Assembly: GCF_026210795.1 (NCBI RefSeq)
Contig: NC_089429.1
Coordinates: 682,001 to 746,000, forward strand
DNA: 64,000 bases
From: Rhizophagus irregularis
Taxonomy: Eukaryota; Glomeromycota; Glomeromycetes; Glomerales; Glomeraceae
Direction of reading: 5' to 3'
In this document: one piece after another, positions 29,601-39,294 of the stretch
Layout: each line of letters opens with the position of its first letter
How positions within the stretch are numbered: the first letter of the stretch is position 1
Notes under the pieces: generated by a model
Told to the model about the DNA's origin: nothing
The model's input: the letters and a program-made list of their open reading frames with translations, nothing else
Databases searched by the model: none
Translations under genes and position numbers: made by a program

Positions 29601-32157
29601 CGTTGATGTTAAAAAATTGATGGCATATATCTATCATTTCTTCTAAATTTTTTTTATTATTACTTATGATCGTAGTATCGTCCATAAATGCCATCACGTT
29701 TATGGAAATATTCAAATTTTCTATTTCATTTTTTCTAAAATTTATAATTTTGTCTTCTTCAAAATGATATCCATTTTCCTTTTTAATTTTATCTAATCTT
29801 GCTAGAAGTGCGTCGTAAAAAATCCTCCACAATATCGGCGACCACACTTCTCCTTGATCTAATCCATCTTCAACGTAATATTCATCCGTCATTTCATTGT
29901 TTACTAAAATTCTATTATATCTGTTTAAGCTGATATCTAAAACTAAATTTATAAATTTTGATGGTAATCCTATTCTTTTCATGCTTAATTCTAACATTTT
30001 TATATTGACTGAGTCGTAGGCCTTTGAAATGTCCATGAATAGAATCCAAGCTTCTTTCTTGTTTCTGTTAGCGTCTTCAATTATATGTTGTATGATTTTA
30101 ATTGGTTCTAGCGTACTTTCATTTTTGAGTGCTGCATAATTTGTATCCGTAAGAATTTTGTTTTTTGTTAGAATGTCGCTCAGTCTGTTTACTAATATTT
30201 TGAACCATATTTTCCGTGCAGTTTCTAGTAGTACTATAGGTCTTGTTAGCGTCAAATCTTGGTTCCAGTGTGAACGTTGTGTTTTATTAATCGGGTAAAT
30301 TAGACCTCTTTTCCAATCTGTTATTGCGTTCTCTTTTTCCATGCTTTCATTGATTATTGCTAAAAGAATTTGTCTTGTCAGATTTTTGCTTTTCTTCCAA
30401 AAGTCGTAACTAATTCCGCTCATGCCTGGTGCTTTATTCGTTTTCAAATTGTTTAATACATTTTCTAATTCATCCATTTCTATTTTATCCATGAGTTTTT
30501 TATATATTGTATTGTCGATTGTTTCCATCGGTTTGTATATTTCACGCCATTCGTGGTTGAATTCTATCTCGTCTAGATCTATATTACGCTTCGCAGTCCA
30601 TTTACTATAGTGATCTATTGCCATTTGTTTAATTTTTTCTTTTTCTTTTTCTATCGTAATCCTTCCATATTCTCTCTTGACTAGTCCAGACATATCTATT
30701 TTTTCTCTTTTCTTTTCTAAAATTCTATTTAGCATTTTTCCTATGTCTTCTTCTAAATAAATTTCTCTTTTTCTTATATTGATATCTATAATATTATCGT
30801 TTATATCTTCGTATAAATTTTGCATTATTTTTTTCCTCTCTTTCTCTCTATCCTCTAGTTTTTTCCTGTATTCGTGTTTTCTTAGGTGTTCTATATTTAT
30901 TAAATTTTCTTTATTTTTTTCTATTTTATCGTGACTTCTGATTAAACTAATTATTTTCCTTGCGTTTGGCTTTCCTGTATCAGTTGTTCCCCAATCTTCT
31001 ATAATTAGTTGTTTGTCAAAATTTTTATAAGTATCTGGACTAATTTTTATTTCTCTTACCCTCCATTTTAATTTGATAACTTTTTTAATCAATTTAATTA
31101 TTTCATGTTCGATGTTGTTGATTTTTTCTAAGGTTTCGTATTTTCTGATTAAATGATATATTTTGTTCTCAAGCAAATCCTCGTTTTTGTCTTTTCCTTG
31201 TTTCAATTCCATTTCTTTAATATCTTTGATCTCATTTATTCGTCTAATTTTTTCTTCTTCATATATTGTTACTAATGTTGCCCAAATATCTTCTCTGTCT
31301 AAATCTGTTTCTGTTATATCCAATAATTTGTCGTCTAGTCGTTCTGCTATTATTTCCCAGTCGTTTGGTTCTAAAATTATTCGTTTAAGTTCTACTTTAA
31401 CTTTTTTGAAATATTCTTTTTTATTTAAATTTAACGATTCTTTCAATTCTATGTTAATTGTAAGTGCTTTGTGATCTGTCTCAAAATCTTCTATATCTAA
31501 AATTTCATGACTTGAAATTTGCCCTAAAATGTTTTCGCTCGCGAAAATATAATCTATTCTGGATGAATATTCTCCACTCTTCCAAGTATCTAGTATATCT
31601 TTCCCTGCTAGACATTCGTGAACATCTTCTAAGCCATGTTTTTTGATTACTTGAATTAAAGGTTTGCTTTTTATTTTTTTGTTCGTTGATTCGTTGAAGT
31701 CTCCAAGGATAAGTAATTCTTGATTCAGTTTCTGAGCTTCGTTGATCCAACTGGTTATCCTTTTCTCTATTGATTGTGTAATTTCTTTATCATTATTGGG
31801 ATTATATATTCCTATTACTTTGATTCCTTTTTGTTTATCTTTGAATAAAATATCTAATTTAAACACGTGACCATCTATTTCTTCAACTTTATATCGTCGG
31901 TCGTTAATATTTTTCTTTAGCATTATTATGATCCCACTTTTTGTGTTGTCATCATTGTAACTACTATTTATAACTTCGTATTTGTCCCAGCCTTTATAAA
32001 TATATTTTCCTTTTTGTTTTGTTAGTTTTGTCTCCGTGATGATCGCTATATCCCATTTTTCTTTCCCTAAAAAAGTTCTTAGATTTCCTTGTTTGTTTAC
32101 GTTATTCAATCCCCTCACGTTTATACAACCAATTTTTAGTTTTTGATTTTTTTGTAT
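26677..32157 (-). CDS. LINE ORF2: endonuclease-reverse transcriptase
   Basis: About 1826 residues if read from the upstream stop; no ATG opens it, and a GTG lies at 32118. The frame before that GTG reads KLKIGCINVRGLNN, a normal start of the APE-type endonuclease, so translation must begin upstream or by -1 slippage at the A7 run at 32152-32146. Endonuclease motifs, numbered from GTG: ITETKL (about 27-32), LGDFNES (about 138-144), SRIDYIFAS (about 185) and TDHKAL (about 214). RT motifs: LTRPIVLLETARKIWF, LFMDISKAYDSVN, LDQGEVWSPILWRIFYDALL and FMDD. A later region around ICFSASYEVLNKNEYKVLI resembles RNase H folds but lacks clear catalytic acids. A zinc finger near the end reads CMRCGKKESETWDHMWVC. 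It is longer than most LINE ORF2 proteins (about 1000-1300) and has no stops or frameshifts. Confidence 0.92.
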   Translation of the reverse strand: MQKNQKLKIGCINVRGLNNVNKQGNLRTFLGKEKWDIAIITETKLTKQKGKYIYKGWDKYEVINSSYNDDNTKSGIIIMLKKNINDRRYKVEEIDGHVFKLDILFKDKQKGIKVIGIYNPNNDKEITQSIEKRITSWINEAQKLNQELLILGDFNESTNKKIKSKPLIQVIKKHGLEDVHECLAGKDILDTWKSGEYSSRIDYIFASENILGQISSHEILDIEDFETDHKALTINIELKESLNLNKKEYFKKVKVELKRIILEPNDWEIIAERLDDKLLDITETDLDREDIWATLVTIYEEEKIRRINEIKDIKEMELKQGKDKNEDLLENKIYHLIRKYETLEKINNIEHEIIKLIKKVIKLKWRVREIKISPDTYKNFDKQLIIEDWGTTDTGKPNARKIISLIRSHDKIEKNKENLINIEHLRKHEYRKKLEDREKERKKIMQNLYEDINDNIIDINIRKREIYLEEDIGKMLNRILEKKREKIDMSGLVKREYGRITIEKEKEKIKQMAIDHYSKWTAKRNIDLDEIEFNHEWREIYKPMETIDNTIYKKLMDKIEMDELENVLNNLKTNKAPGMSGISYDFWKKSKNLTRQILLAIINESMEKENAITDWKRGLIYPINKTQRSHWNQDLTLTRPIVLLETARKIWFKILVNRLSDILTKNKILTDTNYAALKNESTLEPIKIIQHIIEDANRNKKEAWILFMDISKAYDSVNIKMLELSMKRIGLPSKFINLVLDISLNRYNRILVNNEMTDEYYVEDGLDQGEVWSPILWRIFYDALLARLDKIKKENGYHFEEDKIINFRKNEIENLNISINVMAFMDDTTIISNNKKNLEEMIDICHQFFNINDIKANVGKYELIKINSKDKELRIEGNIIDKMNSEEGNRYLGIYFRYDNRRKVYKDKIISIINSACNIFNWKKLNEKQIIAVWNIVIVLRIEYQLAAIVLTKNECTKLMTRLNMIIKKRASLTRSTPNFIIYDKDLYDVKHIYDLQLEMLSKNLLYQANGNDKLKKLFKIVMSQEQKRIWTSKCPGDFNLSYKTNNNWCIAAIKILNNENIKICDHELYSNINKNHLIEGGNTDILEILDEKNIMKSAASRRNKKIMFIEDVLESDGIYMKKWKHMCKESGVSTKGKVPLWFKELELKILENTNENTRKIKNEYMRTIEKKNIHIKYFDEDKKQDKNTIVSWNEEGELPVFAEDKKRSRSKNYKRIGIHYVIKGDNEGWNNSPNLTICEGCKKNISKKASSNQCLIYIENKHSRIIDTRKEEETIKPFETLNNLIKKNECVKTINEEETTNEKINERIENIDSIIKADKEFITIMKNSLSEYDTKERIKKYFLIIDLKKIKNDLNKYGKRTYFYNIVWILKENNVQKEEEICFSASYEVLNKNEYKVLIRAIIIGLILINQNSKIVLGINKAISKLIKDFIINSKRKKIDSDYYIELLYIEHFLFKNNIKIVDALDDEMHTIKEIKNRIDKILLGDFKEKKMRYQIDISDNALLVNEYNLIWKKNIITGGFRKWRKKVSMALWKNEILNSNKLNDLFMYNFKKEFDWRTTLEFISNRTTFSKRQCSIEDTRERSYRIKNLLKELPTYETLFKRDVNCIEDNLCMRCGKKESETWDHMWVCEDNEATLEEIARESISKFEEFLKDNDRIEDISILRDHNVNIITILEEPSNILLKKCRIWEMLRGVFNDKFNKLTNIKGERCIIKECWNFIYNEFKNRIWQPRCDEIARLEQIMGIQKQDLKRKRKQERKEKEDSIAEKIINNINKKTDKNNEKKIKNNNNNFDKNINIVTRDRLIGSITDGTHIKKIWDSTTKTF

Positions 32158-32325
32158 TTATGTGTTGTTGTTATGGATTTTTCGTTAATCTCTTTTTTTT
32201 CTTTTTTCTTGTTTATATATTTTTTGTTGTTTGTTTTTATTGTCGTCTCTCGAGATGTTTCACTTACTTCTCCTTCTTCTTCTTCTTCTCCTTCCCTTAT
32301 TGTATTGTAAGTTTGTGGTATCCAG

Positions 32326-34347
32326 TTAATGGCGTCCAGCCATTCGACGCCCGTCATTGTTTCTGTAGTTTCCTTCATTCCTTCTTCTGTTATATCCATT
32401 GTAGTTATTTTCTCCGTACTCGTTGTATCTATCGGCATTGTAACCGTTGCTATTGTAGTCATTGTTTCCGTTATATCTCTGTTGTTGGTAGTAAGAACTT
32501 TGTCGTTTTCCTCTAGTCTCATCTCTGCCATTTTCTCTATTATGGTTGTCGTTAAATCTTCTTCTTGGGTATGTATGGTTTCCTCTTTTGGTGTAGGCGT
32601 TGTATCTATTGTCATCGTGGGCGCTAAAATGTTGTCATTGCATGTCGTATCTAAAATTTCCTTCATTGTCGTATCTGCCTTTCCTATAGCTATACGCTTC
32701 ATTTTGGTTGTCATTCCTGTTGTTTCTATTTTCGTGTGTACTATTTCTATTGTTGAAATAGCATTCATCTGTGATGTGATTGTTTTTTTTGCATATGTTG
32801 CATCTGGTTCTTTTGGCCTTTCCTCCATTGTACATTTCTTCTTGAAATCGTTTACCAAATCCATTATCGTTTCTTTTTTCGTTACGAAAATTATTTTGCC
32901 TTCCCGATCCCGTCCGAAAAAACCAAGTAAAAATCTTTCCATCGATTTTGATTTTTTTATTAATTGCTTGTTTTCTGTCATCTTCGTTGTTGAAGTATAT
33001 CTTCATATTGTATGTTCCTTTCGTCCTGTTGTTGGTTTTGAACCAATATCTTGCGCTGGTAGTCTTAAGTACCTTTGAAAATGTTGTTTCATTGATATCA
33101 TTGGGTATATCGATTATTTCCGCCATAATTCTTCCTCGTTGTTTGATCATGTGATATTTGTAATTCATTGGTTCGATTTTAATCATTTTATTCCTGACTA
33201 GGACTCCTCATGTATTAAATAGTTCGTCCTCTGTACATGTAATTTCCATTTCTAGTTTCATACTTATCCATTTTCCGTTGCCTGTTTTTTGTGTTACTTT
33301 TTTAAGTTTACCTAGTTTGTCTTCTATTGCCTGAATAACTTCGTTGATGTCTGTATTTTCTCCGTCTATTCCGGTTGCTGATATGGTAATTGTTTTGTTC
33401 AATTTGTTTAGCCATTCTAGCTCTCTGAATTTTCCTATCATTCCCAATATTCTTCCATCATTTATAAAATCATTTTTTGCTGCTTCTGTGAAAAAGCCTA
33501 AGTAAGTGTATTCGTTTCTGTGATGAGTAGTTCTCCCAAGTGTGTTCACGTGATATTCTAAAATTTTATTGGTGTTGAGGTATTCTATCATCGATTGGTC
33601 AGTTTGTCCATCCCTTATTTGGACTGTGAAAAGTCCCGCGAAATATTTCAGATCTTTTTCCGATTTTGGTTGGTGCACGGATTCGTTACTTTTGTTGGAT
33701 TTTTCTCCCATGTTGTGATCGGCGGTGATAGCCATTGTTAACGATTGGTCCCTTGATTTAGTAAAATTCCTATTTTTGCTCTCGGCCTGCATTCCCGAAG
33801 AATTATTGGTGTTCTCAATTGACTGGTGTGATGCTTTGTTGTAAATCTGGTATTTTTGGTTCATTTTCCCTTCATCCCATGATTCTTCACTGGGTGTGCT
33901 GCTTTCTATTTCCCAGGTATGTTGAAGTGTATCGTTGTCTTCGTCGCTGTCCTCGTCAAGGTTAGTCATAGTTTTCTTTCTACATTCATTCATTTTTCTT
34001 TCTTTTTCTTGTTTTTCGATCCTTGTTCTATCTTCGTTATCTACAGCTCCTAGTTCAGTTTGTATTTGGTGTGCTTTTATAGATGTGTTTTTGAAATAGT
34101 ATTCTTCTTTGATGTTCCATTGTTCTTCTTTTAGTCGAGCCCATTCGTTCATTTCTAAAGTTTTTTGTTGTATCATATCGTGTGTAGCTGTCTTGTAATC
34201 TTCTATGTATTCATTGAATTCTTTTGTTCTTTGGTTATTGAAATGTCTTAGGCATATCGTGATTATTCCTCTAATAAAGCAGCCTAATATTTCATCTTCT
34301 GAACCCAAAAATTGTGCTATCTCTTTGTCGTTATCGGTTATTTCCAT
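32326..34347 (-). CDS. LINE ORF1, RNA-binding, with two in-frame TGA codons
   Basis: One frame runs from 34347 to TAA at 32326 (673 codons) and is interrupted only by TGA at 33210-33208 (after DELFNT) and TGA at 32637-32635 (after RYDMQ). Part 1 (379 residues) is acidic and Gln/Glu-rich, with a fold containing YTYLGFFTEAAKNDFINDGR. Part 2 has an RNA-recognition-like segment and a CCHC knuckle CNICKKNNHITDECYF. Part 3 is Arg/Tyr/Asn/Gly-rich, a nucleic-acid-binding style. That reading stays protein-like through both TGA codons, which argues for recent nonsense changes (for example CGA to TGA) or readthrough. ORF1 proteins coat LINE RNA. A 281-codon frame on the same strand (32981-32136) is Thr-rich and probably a shadow, though its last 80 codons overlap the ORF2 frame. 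Confidence 0.75.
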
Positions 34348-34514
34348 TCCCGCGTTTTGTATTATTGCTCTGCGCTCTTCTTCGCTTTTTTTACGTATCC
34401 TTCCAGGGCTACAAAGTCTTCTCTTGACGGTGTTATACCCATATTTCTAATAAAATTTTATTTTGCTGCGGATTATTATGAAAATCGATTTATGCAGGAG
34501 AGAGTTTTTCCTCC

Positions 34515-34530
34515 ATTAATCTGCGCCTCT
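34515..34530. repeat. LINE target-site duplication, 5' side
   Basis: ATTAATCTGCGCCTCT, identical to 26462-26477. It marks the 5' end of the LINE insertion. Confidence 0.9.
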
Positions 34531-35148
34531 GCACCTGACCTATTACGTTCTGTTCGATATATACGTTGTTAGTAATTACTAATGTTGTGTAACATTTGGT
34601 ATAATCTATTAATGTGTTCGCGCCTGATCTATGCTTAATAGTTAAGACCACCTGATCGGCAAATTCATTCTAATTACTAACGTACGGGAGAATTAATTTT
34701 GATTCTCGGTAATCACCCTTTCACTAATACTTATAAATGATAGGTAATTAACTTTATAAGAATAACAATAGATCAGTATAATCTATATTTATATAATAAA
34801 TAAATTTTAATATAGAAAATAAATTTTTTTATAATAATGAATCGGTAACTGACATTTTTCTAATACTGATAAGAAATAAGTAATTAACTATCTTTAGCAA
34901 TAATGATAGATCCCTATAACGGATGTTTTTTTTTTGAGATGTATTTTTCAATTATATAGATTAATATAGATTTTTTTAACAATAGAACGTTATGATGATA
35001 TTTTTGTTTTTATATCAATAAATTATTTAAAATTAATAATGTATTTGTAAACACATAAATAAATAATAAATTTTACAATACTTCAACATCTCCTTCGTGT
35101 AATAATAAGATTTGCATCAAATTTCCATATATATAACACATCTACTTA
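34531..35148. other. Remainder of the interrupted Helitron-like repeat, no gene
   Basis: Continues the repeat broken by the LINE (GCACCTGACCTATTACG is related to 46400-46430). It contains a diverged internal direct repeat: GGTAATCACC...TAGGTAATTAACTTT at about 34711-34790 and a similar block at 34849-34920. No coding signal. Confidence 0.45.
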
Positions 35149-35319
35149 TCTATCTAACTAAAAAAATTTGTTTGACGTTTGGATTAGTCTCCGTGTAAAT
35201 AATTTGAATTGTGTAACTTGAAAGTTGAAATCCCATGCCACATAATTAAAACCCGTGACATGCCTACCGCCTGATCCATTTATCATCAAAAACTATTCGA
35301 TTCCAATCAACTAACCAAT

Positions 35320-35780
35320 TTTTTTTTTTTTGATTATTAATTTTTTTTGTCCAAGTTTTTTTTAACTCCTTTTTTTAAAAAAAATTTTCAAACCGAAAAA
35401 AAATTTTTCTCCCTTTTTTTTTCCAACCCGAAAAATTTTTTTTCTCATTCTTTTCCCGTTTAGGTTTAATTTTTTTTCCCAAACTGAAAAAATTATATTT
35501 TTTTTTATTAAATAATCCCCCATTCTTTTGGTCTTTTTTTTTTATTTTTTTCGATCTTTTTTTTAGACCATATTGTTATTTTTTTTAAAAAAAATTTTTT
35601 TTTTCACTCTTTTAGATCGGATTATTGTCCTTTTTTTTCAGAATTTTTTCGTACTTATTTTTTTCGGATTCCTTTTTTTCGGAAGTTTCCCTTTTTTTTA
35701 AACTGATTTCTTTCTTTACCCTTTTTCTTCCCCCAAATTTTTTTTTAAAATTTTTTTTCTTTTTCTTTCAATTTTTTATT
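35320..35780. repeat. T/C-rich low-complexity tract
   Basis: Long T runs broken by short C or G words such as CCAACCCGAAAAA and TTTTTCGGAT. No gene. Confidence 0.8.
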
Positions 35781-36249
35781 ATTATTAAATAAAAAATAAA
35801 AAATTATATATTAAATATATTTACAAAATTATTATTTTTTTAAAAAAATCACCACAACATATCAAATATAGGAAAATTGACCAATGTTGATAGAAAGATG
35901 AATAAGATTTTTCAATTAAATTGAACGCTGGATAAATAGTTTGATTTTTCAAATTCCAATTAATTAATTATAAAATATGTAAAAATATCAATTTTTTTTT
36001 GAAGAAATTGTTGGTTTAATAATAGATTATTATAACCAAATCCATATCCGGAATTCTCTAAATAACTACCAGATTTTTGAATAAAGATTTTAATTCTGAT
36101 TTAATTAAATTAAGTACCAAAAGAATAATAATAAATGAAATGAATAGATTCTATAAATACATTTAATTATTCAAATATTCTTTTTAAGTTGGTTATAAGT
36201 TTAAGATTCATGTAATATAATATAATAAGAAATAATTATAAAGTTTATA

Positions 36250-36860
36250 AATAATAAAAAATTAATCAAAAAAATGAGGGTGAATGAAAAAATAAGGAGA
36301 GTAAAATGGAATGAAAGAAACAAAGGGGGGAGAAATGAAATGGAGCAAAGGGGAGTAAAAGAAACAAAAGGAACAAAAAAGATCAAGTGGGAATGAAAAA
36401 AATGAAAAGAATGGAGGGGGACGAAATGGAGCAAAGGGAATAAAAAAATAAAAGGAACAAAGGGTAGTGTAAAGAGAAGTGGGAATGGAAAAAAAAATGA
36501 AAATGACAACGGATAGTGTAAAGGAACGAAAAAGATGAAGTGGGAATGGAATAAAAATGAAAGAGACAAAGGGTATTGTAAAGGAATGAAAAAGGCGAAG
36601 GAACGAAGAGGAAATAAAAAACAATGGAAAAAATGAAGGAAGGGAAGAATAAAAAGAGCAAAAGAGATGAAAAGACAAAAAGAAAACAAAAAAATAGAGA
36701 AGGGACGAAATGAGATAAACAGGGGACCAAATAAAAACAAAACCCATAAAACTAAAAGAAGAAATAAAGTTAGTATGGAACAGAAATTACATGTAATAAA
36801 TAAACAAAAACAAAAAACTACTGTAACCATCTTTAATTTACTTAGTATTACATTATAATA
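36250..36860. repeat. Purine-rich degenerate repeat tract
   Basis: About 600 bp almost purely A and G on the plus strand, with irregular words GGGAATGAAAAA and AAAGGAACAAAG. The minus-strand open frames here are Phe/Ser/Leu/Pro-rich artefacts. Similar in style to 4730-5640 and 50340-50860. Confidence 0.8.
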
Positions 36861-36891
36861 CTAATTTTTTTATTTAAACAACCTCATTGGT

Positions 36892-36920
36892 CCCGGTGCG
36901 AAGCAACGGGTGACTGCTAG
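36892..36920 (+). other. Helitron-type 3' hairpin and CTAG end
   Basis: CCCGGTGCGAAGCAACGGG can form a stem of 8 or so pairs with a GAA loop; TGACTG and CTAG follow, then T. This is the expected rolling-circle terminator layout of a Helitron 3' end. Confidence 0.6.
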
Positions 36921-36951
36921 TATTATATTATTGAAATTACATAATACTATA

Positions 36952-37070
36952 TAATGGGGTGATCATCACCATTGGCCAGAATTATCGATTTTTACCGGCA
37001 CTATATTACTTTAATGCTGGTCAATCGTCATAATTTCAGTCACAGGTGATCATCACCCCTGGTGATAGTT
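36952..37070. mobile_element. MITE with GGTGATCATCACC ends, copy 1
   Basis: About 119 bp, roughly 90% identical by eye to 42018-42134. Inverted ends GGGGTGATCATCACC and GGTGATCATCACCCC. A related end piece is at 4507. No ORF. Confidence 0.7.
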
Positions 37071-37165
37071 AGAAAAATTCTTTTTTATAAAAAAAATTTA
37101 TTAAAAAGTCAGAATCAAAAAAGTCCGTGGCTTGGCTGTACCGCCGATGTGGCATTTCAGATGTA

Positions 37166-38056
37166 CAGTCGCGTCCGAAAGTGACGCCCGATTTGAAAAT
37201 GAAGACAAAAGCAAAAATATCTGTATTTTTTCACTAGTGTATACATTAGTAAAATATTCATACCTAGTTTGTTTCTCATACTAAATCAAATTTTCATAAT
37301 GCCAGGGTGGCAACCTTCTCAAAAACAGAACTATTTAAATTTTTATTTTTTCTTTAATATAGCTTTAAATTCGCCTACAGCTCTTGGGAGAGGGACACAC
37401 TTCTGGATAATATATTGGTTCATTTTTAAATGTTCTCTACTTGGTTTAAACCAAATAAATTTGTTGGAAAATTAGTAGTTGCAATTTTATTTAATTTTAG
37501 CTTATTTTTGGCCTAAAGATAAAGGATATAATCATCTGGAAACCTGTGATTATCTTGGCATCCAGTGATCAGAATTCGATGAACAAAGGCTCATTGGATT
37601 CGTCTCGTCAAGATGAGTTGAATGGTGAATGTCTCATATCTCTAGGGTTAATAGATACTAAGGTGTACCTTAAAACATTTTTTTGATGGTTTGGCCTTTA
37701 TCCTGAGATATAATGATGCTACATGTATGAACTGGCCACCATTCGACGTGTATCAATGAGACAAATCCAATGAGTCTTTGTTTGTCAGAATAGAATCACT
37801 GGATAGTGAGATATTCCCAATTTCGTGAAATTTAGAGTTTCGAAAAATTTTCAGGTAAAGAATGTTTTAAGTTATATCTTGGCATCTATTGATCCTAGAG
37901 ATATAGGCCAACCACCATTCACTTCGTCTTGACGAGATGAATCCAATGAGCCTTTGTTTGTCGAATTCTGATCACTGGATGCCGAGATGATCATAGTGAC
38001 TTAATAATTATGGCCTTCATCTGTAAGTAATCGGGCAACACTTTCGGACGCGACTG
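37166..38056. mobile_element. Non-autonomous Tc1/mariner-like element
   Basis: 891 bp between TA dinucleotides (37164-37165 and 38057-38058). The ends are CAGTCGCGTCCGAAAGTG and its inverted form, perfect for 18 bp and continuing with CCCGATTT/AATCGGG. Inside there is a second inverted repeat of about 75 bp (about 37552-37628 against 37912-37990, sharing CATCCAGTGATCAGAATTCG). A third, partial arm lies near 37770-37810. No transposase frame. Confidence 0.88.
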
Positions 38057-38654
38057 TACTTAACCAATTAATTTAGATTTTTGAAATGGAATATGATTTT
38101 TTTTTTTGTCATGTTTAATAAAAATCAACCCTTGTATTTGATAATTATTTCGGAGATTTATCGTTAAGATACTATCGTATTACTATAAAAGGTTTTTACA
38201 CATGAACCTTTGGAACATATTAAAAAATAAATTAGTCGTTTTTTTTTTGGAAATTACCTGTTAGTTAACAATAACTTTGTTATTGAAAGAAAATTATTTA
38301 TGTGATATCATAATTCACTAATCGCATAAAATACAATGATTTCTTATAATTATATCATTCGAAGTTAATAAATTCACTTTTGGATACACAAAAAATTCGT
38401 AACTACATTTATCATTCATCGCCTTTTTTTGTATTGAAAGATTCAAATATTTTTATGGTTAGCTGTATTGTATGACAACTGTTATTTTAATGATCATAAA
38501 ACGAAAATAGTAATCTTGTAAACATAAATGGGAATAATTCACTTGTTTGTTTATTCCTTCTATATCCGACAATCGTTTTTATCTTTATCGAATTAACCTT
38601 ATTAGATGTTGGTGTAACTATTATGATTCCTGCAGTTTGATCGACAAAATGTCC

Positions 38655-39170
38655 TAATTCCGTGAAAATCCTAAAAAGAAAATAATGAAATATTAATAAT
38701 TATATCAATGCTTAAACCTTCTCAACATGATATAAAATCACCTAATCTCATTAATTCCTAGGAAATCATGAAAAGAAATCAATGAAATATCTAATTACAT
38801 CAATAATCAAACTTTCTCAACAAGATGTAAAATCACCTAATCTCATTAATTCCATGAAATCTCAAATAGGAAATAATGAAATATTAATTACATCTATGCT
38901 TCAAACTTATCTAACAAAATATAAAATCACTTAATCTCATTAATTCCATCATTCCATGAAATCCTAAAAAGAAATTAATGAAATATCTAATTACACAATA
39001 CACAAACTTTCTCAAAAAGACGTAAAATCTCCTAATCTCATTAATTCCATGAAATATTAAAAAGAAAACAATGAAATATTAATTACATCTATGCTTAAGT
39101 TTTCTCAACACGATATGAAAACCACTTAATCTCATTTAATTCCATGAAATTCTAAAACAGAAATAATGAT
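38655..39170 (+). repeat. Tandem repeats of about 95 bp upstream of CRN-GTPase copy 1
   Basis: Five copies of a unit around CCTAATCTCATTAATTCCATG and AATGAAATATTAATTACATC. TAATCTCATT recurs near 38743, 38838, 38933, 39033 and 39127. The same segment appears once before each of the other two CRN-GTPase genes (about 55920-55990 and 62275-62340), so the array is an expansion specific to this copy. It lies 130-640 bp upstream of the start codon. Confidence 0.8.
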
Positions 39171-39294
39171 ATGCTGATTAAAAAAATTTCTTCATAATGA
39201 TTTCTTTATAAATATCGAGTTTGATGATTTTTTTTAAATCAAAAAAAAAAACCAATATTATTTTTTTTTTTGAAAATTAGTTATTTACGAAATC

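Larger units (their letters stand above)
26478..34514 (-). mobile_element. Near full-length LINE retrotransposon
   Basis: About 8.0 kb on the minus strand. The 3' end is a poly(A) tail (22 T at 26477-26498 on the plus strand). Flanking 15-16 bp direct repeats (26462-26477, 34515-34530) prove insertion by target-primed reverse transcription. It encodes ORF1 (about 34347-32326) and ORF2 with endonuclease and reverse transcriptase (32157-26677). The 5' end lies exactly at the duplication, so the element looks untruncated. The leader upstream of the first ATG is open back to a stop near 34450, so ORF1 may start further upstream without an ATG in this copy. It sits inside an older Helitron-like repeat. 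Confidence 0.93.
35149..36920 (+). mobile_element. Candidate non-autonomous Helitron
   Basis: The start is A/TCTATCTAACTAAAAAAATT at 35149. The end is a hairpin CCCGGTGC-GAA-GCAACGGG (36892-36910), six bases, then CTAG at 36917-36920 followed by T. A-TC...CTAG-T with a subterminal hairpin is the Helitron signature. The interior (1.77 kb) is non-coding: a T/C-rich tract (35320-35780) and a purine-rich tract (36250-36860). No Rep/helicase frame. That these two ends belong to one element is inferred. Confidence 0.5.

Noticed and set aside
32136..32981. 281-codon minus-strand frame in LINE ORF1
   Set aside because: Mostly a Thr-rich shadow of the CCHC and Arg/Tyr/Asn-rich frame. Kept only as a note, because its last part overlaps the ORF2 frame and a -1 slip there is possible.
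32329..33078. 249-codon plus-strand frame in the LINE
   Set aside because: Val/Ile/Ser-rich antisense of ORF1, with no homology I can recognise; other plus-strand frames across 26762-34572 are likewise antisense to the LINE ORFs.
36201..36830. Long Phe/Ser/Pro-rich minus-strand frames
   Set aside because: Low-complexity readings of a purine tract, as at 4715-5525 and 50340-50786; no domains.
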